Of a stretch of 9,912 nucleotides of DNA, positions 6,535-9,912 are shown one piece after another. The number at the start of each line of letters is the position of its first letter. The stretch's first letter is position 1. Under the pieces are notes generated by a model. The model did not search any database and was not told the origin of the DNA. It worked only from the letters and a program-made list of their open reading frames with translations. Source of the stretch: Ignavibacteriaceae bacterium (GTDB lineage Bacteria; Bacteroidota; Ignavibacteria; Ignavibacteriales; Ignavibacteriaceae). The position numbers and the translations under genes are program-made. The stretch lies in NCBI GenBank assembly GCA_025449775.1, contig JANWIS010000003.1, forward strand, positions 1 through 9,912. Direction: 5' to 3'.

Positions 6535-7887
6535 TTAAATGTGGCGAGTTTCTTTTGCGTATTTAGTTAATTGATCTTGGAATTTTGGATGAGCAATTCT
6601 GATTAGTTCGCGTGCTCTTTCTTGCAATGATTTGCCAAACAAATGTGCTACTCCATATTCTGTAACTACATAGTGAACATCTCCACGTGAAGTTACGACT
6701 CCGGCACCTGGTTTTATTTGAGGAACGATTCTGGATACCTCAGCATCTTTTGTAACCGAAGGTAGTGCAATTATTGGCTTACCACCTTCGGAATGAGCTG
6801 CACCTCTGATGAAATCTACCTGACCACCAATTCCACTATAAATTTTAGTTCCCATGGAATCAGAACAAACCTGACCGGTTATATCTATTTCAATAGCAGA
6901 ATTTATAGCCACCATATTTTTATTTTGTGCTATTATAAATGGATCGTTAACATATTCCTGCGGATGGAATTCGATAACAGGATTATTATCGATAAAATTA
7001 AAAAGTTTTTTTGTCCCCAGAACAAATCCGGCAATTATTTTTCCAGGATGGATTGATTTGGATTCCCCATTAATAATGCCTTCATCAACAAGACTAACAA
7101 TGCTATCCGAAAACATCTCAGTATGTATTCCAAGATTTTTTTTGTCCCTTAAATATTTCATCACTGAATCCGGAATCACTCCAATACCCATTTGAATTGT
7201 TGAACCATCATCAATCAAGCTCGCAACATTCTGACCAATCCTGTCATAAATGCTGAGCATTTCTTCACCACGATTTATATCTACCTGTGGCAGTTCCTGT
7301 ATTGCCTCATTGTGTTCCACTATATGATGAATTTTATTAATATGAATAAAACTATCCCCCAGAGTACGCGGCATTTCTGTATTGATCTGAGCGATAATTA
7401 TTTTTGCTTTCTCTGCAGCACTTTTGATAGTTCCAACATCAACACCATAGCTGCAGAACCCATGTTCATCGGGAGGTGAAACATTTAAAAGCGCAACGTC
7501 AACTGCGATGATCCCCCTTTTAAAAAGAAGTGGCACTTCAGAGAGAAAAATTGGAATATACTCTGCTCTTCCTTCATGCACTGCGTTTCTGACATTAGCA
7601 CCAATAAAAAATGACTTATGTTTAAAATGTTTTTCCATTCCAGGATTTACATATGGAAGATCCCCTATAATTAAAATATGATAGATAGTTATATTTTCAA
7701 GTTCATCTTTTCTTCGTACCATTGCACGTACTAATTCCAAAGGAACTGCACATCCAGGCTGGATAACAATATTATCACCGGACTTAATATTTTTAACCGC
7801 TTCGTCTGCAGAAATTAACTTCCTGCTATAAATTCTATATAAGTTAGCAGGTAGATTTTTTTTCTTTATTTCTTCTGTCATCAGCAT
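6535..7887 (-). CDS. Acetyl-CoA hydrolase/transferase family (4-hydroxybutyrate CoA-transferase-like)
   Basis: A family I-like CoA-transferase that moves CoA between acetyl-CoA and a short carboxylic acid, through a glutamyl-CoA thioester. The 450 residues match AbfT/Cat2-type enzymes. The N-terminal domain has GDNIVIQPG (37-45) and LLNVSPPDEHGFCSYG (133-148). The CoA-binding motif is GIGVIPD (234-240). HTEMFSDS (255-262) contains E257, equivalent to the catalytic E238 of Clostridium aminobutyricum 4-hydroxybutyrate CoA-transferase. The C-terminal domain has GIGGQVDFIRGA (352-363) and EYGVAHLFGKSL (410-421). Hydrolase, acetate, propionate and 4-hydroxybutyrate activities cannot be told apart here; no butyrate or succinate pathway gene is beside it. 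The start is ATG 7887, or ATG 7881 two codons later; neither has a clear Shine-Dalgarno. The phosphatase gene follows after 2 bp. Confidence 0.93.
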   Translation of the reverse strand: MLMTEEIKKKNLPANLYRIYSRKLISADEAVKNIKSGDNIVIQPGCAVPLELVRAMVRRKDELENITIYHILIIGDLPYVNPGMEKHFKHKSFFIGANVRNAVHEGRAEYIPIFLSEVPLLFKRGIIAVDVALLNVSPPDEHGFCSYGVDVGTIKSAAEKAKIIIAQINTEMPRTLGDSFIHINKIHHIVEHNEAIQELPQVDINRGEEMLSIYDRIGQNVASLIDDGSTIQMGIGVIPDSVMKYLRDKKNLGIHTEMFSDSIVSLVDEGIINGESKSIHPGKIIAGFVLGTKKLFNFIDNNPVIEFHPQEYVNDPFIIAQNKNMVAINSAIEIDITGQVCSDSMGTKIYSGIGGQVDFIRGAAHSEGGKPIIALPSVTKDAEVSRIVPQIKPGAGVVTSRGDVHYVVTEYGVAHLFGKSLQERARELIRIAHPKFQDQLTKYAKETRHI

Positions 7888-7953
7888 AATTTTTTACATA
7901 CTCGTTAAAACTAATTTAGGTGTTTAGGATCCCTATGAGCTTGTGGAAAAAAC

Positions 7954-8169
7954 ATGAAGCTTTTTATTTTAAACCTACCTATTAACGAAAATAGATGCAA
8001 CTTATATGGTCAACAACAGAACAACCTGAGTTGGATTCAAGATGAAAAATCTCTTTAGATGGTTATTAATATTATCGAAAGTTTAAATTCTGATATAATC
8101 ATTGGAAGTTTCTTTCTGGATGATTTTGTTTATGAGAATTGTTTCAAAGTGTCTTCAAAGGTCAACTGA
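7954..8169 (+). other. Interrupted small reading frame in intergenic gap
   Basis: In the 274-bp gap between two minus-strand genes, one plus-strand frame is open from ATG 7954 for 34 codons. It meets TAG at 8056-8058, restarts at once with ATG 8059 for 36 codons and ends with TGA at 8167-8169. The second part reads plausibly as protein (for example IIESLNSDIIIGSFFLDDF). A weak GGAAA lies before ATG 7954. It could be a gene remnant with one nonsense change, two tiny genes, or chance in AT-rich DNA. I recognise no family. The rest of the gap shows no convincing promoter for the CoA-transferase gene and no terminator for the gene at 8162. Confidence 0.18.
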
Positions 8170-9793
8170 AAAGAAATCTCACTATAAAAAGTGCGCCCAG
8201 TATTCCGCAAACATCTGCAATTAATCCTACCGGTACTGCGTGCCTTGTACTTTTTATGTTCACTGCTCCAAAGTAAACTGCAAGAACATAAAAAGTTGTT
8301 TCTGTACTTCCGTAAATTGTTGAAACAAGTACACCAAGAAATGAATCAGGACCATAAACAGCAAGATTTTCAGACATAATTCCAAGTGAACCACTGCCTG
8401 ACAGTGGCCGCATTAAAGCCATTGGTAAGGCTTCGGGAGGCATACCAATAAAATTGGTAATTGGTTTAAGAATAAAAATCAGCCATTCCATCGCTCCACC
8501 AGCTCTAAAAATTCCGATTGCAATTAACATCGCAACAAGGTAAGGAATTATTTTTACGGCAATATTAAATCCATCCTTAGCACCTTCAATAAAAACTTCA
8601 TAGACTTTGATTTTTTTTAGCACACCATATCCGATGAAAATTATTATCAGGAAAGGAATAGCAAGCGTAGATATAACTTCGATAAAACTTTTAAATCCAT
8701 CGGCTGTGAGAAATGAATTATCTTCAAATAATTTACTAGCCAACCCTGTTGTGAAAAACAGAATAACAGCAAGGATTAGTACCGTAATGATTCCAAAAAA
8801 TTTTATATTCTTCTTAAACCAGTTTGAAAAACTCCAGGATTCAAGATAAAATTTCTCTATTATTTTTGCTGATGCAATTCCTGCACAAGTAGCACAGAAA
8901 GCACCGAAAATTGTTGTCCCGATTATTATTGCCGGGTTTGAACTTCCTGAAGCTGCTCTGACAGCAATTGCAGTTGCAGGAATCAAAGTTAATCCTGCTG
9001 TATTGATTGCAAGAAATGTCACCATTGAGTTTGAAGCAGTCCCTTTATTCTGATTAATCTTTTCCATTTCTTCCATCGCCTTCAAGCCAAAAGGTGTTGC
9101 AGCATTTCCAAGTCCAAGCATATTTGCAGATATATTCATTATCATACTGCTCATTGCCGGATGATCGGCCGGTATTTCCGGAAATAGTCGTTTTGTAATT
9201 GGTTTAAGTGAGTTGGCAATTATTTTAATCAGTCCTGCTTCTTCCGCAACTTTCATAACACCAAGCCATAAAGCCATTATACCAATCAATCCCAAAGCAA
9301 TTGTTACTGCTGTTCCTGCATAATCGAGTGCTGAATTTGTAACGTCTTTCATTTTATTAAACGAAATAGTTTCAAACAAAATTTCTGATTTGAAGGATTT
9401 CTCAGAGATTCGATCTTTAAATTTTATTGAACCAAATAAGTCATCTTCTCCACCACTTGCTTCAGTCATTTCTTTCCACAATCCGTGGGTTTCGGTAGAT
9501 ACTTTGAAATTAAATGAGTGAGAAACTGAACTGCGTTTGAAAATAATTTCTGCGGGAACAATAAAATTACCTTTGATGGGATTGTTATAGAATTTATTAA
9601 AATCAACTGCTGAGACAAGAATGTTTACATTGTGTTCTCCATCTCGCAGTTCATCCGGGTTTTCATTAAAGGAAATAATAGCATTGAATGGAATATTATT
9701 TCTGAATTTATTTTCACTTTCAGTTATAATATCTGAAGTCAGAGCTGCTCCGATTCCAAGTAAAAGCAAAGCAACCCAGATATAGTTAAGCAC
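8162..9793 (-). CDS. Fused SpmA-SpmB-like Gate-domain membrane protein
   Basis: This 543-residue inner-membrane protein joins two Gate (nucleoside-recognition) domains that in Bacillus are separate spore maturation proteins SpmA and SpmB. A signal-like hydrophobic segment (4-20) is followed by a soluble stretch (about 21-155). The SpmA-like part follows with SMIMNISANMLGLGNAATPF (216-235) and TFLAINTAGLTLIPATAIA (259-277). The SpmB-like part starts near 375, with VYEVFIEGAKDGFN (397-410), IIPYLVAMLIAIGIFR (415-430), RPLSGSGSLG (462-471) and YGSTETTFYVLAVYFGA (494-510). I count about eleven membrane segments. Fused forms occur in non-sporulating Bacteroidota, where the role is unknown; a transport role is only suggested by the Gate domain. 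The start is GTG, chosen because a strong AAGAGGAAG lies just upstream. The gene stands alone, 274 bp from the CoA-transferase gene. Confidence 0.92.
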   Translation of the reverse strand: MLNYIWVALLLLGIGAALTSDIITESENKFRNNIPFNAIISFNENPDELRDGEHNVNILVSAVDFNKFYNNPIKGNFIVPAEIIFKRSSVSHSFNFKVSTETHGLWKEMTEASGGEDDLFGSIKFKDRISEKSFKSEILFETISFNKMKDVTNSALDYAGTAVTIALGLIGIMALWLGVMKVAEEAGLIKIIANSLKPITKRLFPEIPADHPAMSSMIMNISANMLGLGNAATPFGLKAMEEMEKINQNKGTASNSMVTFLAINTAGLTLIPATAIAVRAASGSSNPAIIIGTTIFGAFCATCAGIASAKIIEKFYLESWSFSNWFKKNIKFFGIITVLILAVILFFTTGLASKLFEDNSFLTADGFKSFIEVISTLAIPFLIIIFIGYGVLKKIKVYEVFIEGAKDGFNIAVKIIPYLVAMLIAIGIFRAGGAMEWLIFILKPITNFIGMPPEALPMALMRPLSGSGSLGIMSENLAVYGPDSFLGVLVSTIYGSTETTFYVLAVYFGAVNIKSTRHAVPVGLIADVCGILGALFIVRFLFS

Positions 9794-9796
9794 TAG

Positions 9797-9805
9797 CTTC
9801 CTCTT
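9797..9805 (-). promoter_or_regulatory. Ribosome binding site fixing a GTG start
   Basis: On the minus strand AAGAGGAAG ends three bases before the GTG at 9793. It is one of the strongest Shine-Dalgarno sequences in the window and is the reason to accept GTG as the start of the SpmAB-like protein. Confidence 0.75.
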
Positions 9806-9842
9806 AATGGCTTTTGTGAGAATGAATGATATGTAGAATAAA

Positions 9843-9880
9843 TTAGCATTAAATCAGAAACCGATTTCATCAAATGCTAA
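9843..9880. repeat. Inverted repeat upstream of SpmAB-like gene
   Basis: TTAGCATT (9843-9850) and AATGCTAA (9873-9880) are perfect 8-base inverted arms around 22 bases, with a small inner pair GAAA/TTTC (9857-9860, 9865-9868). The outer six bases equal those of the CIRCE arms, but the spacer and inner bases differ. There is no T-run, so it is not a clear terminator. It may be chance inside a coding end. Confidence 0.25.
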
Positions 9881-9912
9881 AAGTTCTTCGGAATCTATGA
9901 ATAAGAGTTTAC
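9854..9912 (-). CDS. Possible 3' end of an upstream gene (partial)
   Basis: One minus-strand frame entering from the right edge is open for 18 codons and ends with TGA at 9856-9854. Its translation, KLLFIDSEELLAFDEIGF, has ordinary protein composition, while the other two minus frames stop early. If real, this gene ends 60 bp before the SpmAB-like start and could share its transcript. The piece is too short to identify, and a chance open frame is possible. On the opposite strand an ATG at 9897 offers a competing reading, a gene starting rightward. Confidence 0.35.
   Translation of the reverse strand, partial: KLLFIDSEELLAFDEIGF

Noticed and set aside
6793..7056. Plus-strand open frame inside the CoA-transferase gene
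   Set aside because: Antisense to conserved CoA-transferase motifs and without its own signals.
8191..8849. Plus-strand open frames inside the SpmAB-like gene
   Set aside because: Both are antisense to conserved SpmB motifs, and neither has a ribosome binding site or a recognisable family.
9897..9912. Start of a rightward gene at ATG 9897 (MNKSL)
   Set aside because: Only five codons are visible with a weak GGAAT before them; it conflicts with the minus-strand open end, and neither can be settled in this window.

Overview
The window is AT-rich bacterial chromosome with ordinary, tightly packed housekeeping and metabolic genes. I see no mobile element, CRISPR array, tRNA or rRNA. The GroEL, PdxJ and fused SpmA/SpmB sequences, together with an animal-like UDP-glucose dehydrogenase and a CIRCE-controlled groESL operon, suggest a member of the Bacteroidota/Chlorobi group, most likely an Ignavibacteria-type organism. 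That placement is inferred from family resemblance by eye, not from a search.

Layout. Positions 51-2062 (+) hold a GNAT-family acetyltransferase followed 23 bp later by a UDP-glucose 6-dehydrogenase. This pair converges, with an 18-bp gap, on a minus-strand pair (3607-2081): a CPBP-family membrane protein and pdxJ, the pyridoxine 5'-phosphate synthase. The pdxJ Shine-Dalgarno overlaps the stop codon of the CPBP gene. The intergenic region 3608-3800 holds a clear sigma-70-type promoter (TTGACA, 17 bp, TATTTT) overlapped by a perfect CIRCE operator, driving groES-groEL (3801-5765, +). The operon ends in a strong hairpin terminator that probably works in both directions.

From 5843 to the right edge everything convincing is on the minus strand. 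A PPP-type metallophosphatase (5843-6532) lies 2 bp downstream of an acetyl-CoA hydrolase/4-hydroxybutyrate-type CoA-transferase (6535-7887). After a 274-bp gap comes a fused SpmA-SpmB Gate-domain membrane protein (8162-9793) that starts with GTG and has a strong ribosome binding site. A possible 3' end of another minus-strand gene enters at the right edge.

How the genes relate. groES and groEL form one heat-shock operon, presumably repressed by HrcA encoded elsewhere. The other pairs are co-transcribed by position, but no shared pathway links GNAT with UGDH, CPBP with PdxJ, or CoA-transferase with phosphatase. I found no convincing novel multi-gene system. The items most worth checking are the animal-like UGDH, the variant CPBP motif, the extracytoplasmic insert in the SpmAB fusion, the 2-bp CoA-transferase/phosphatase coupling, and an interrupted reading frame at 7954-8169.
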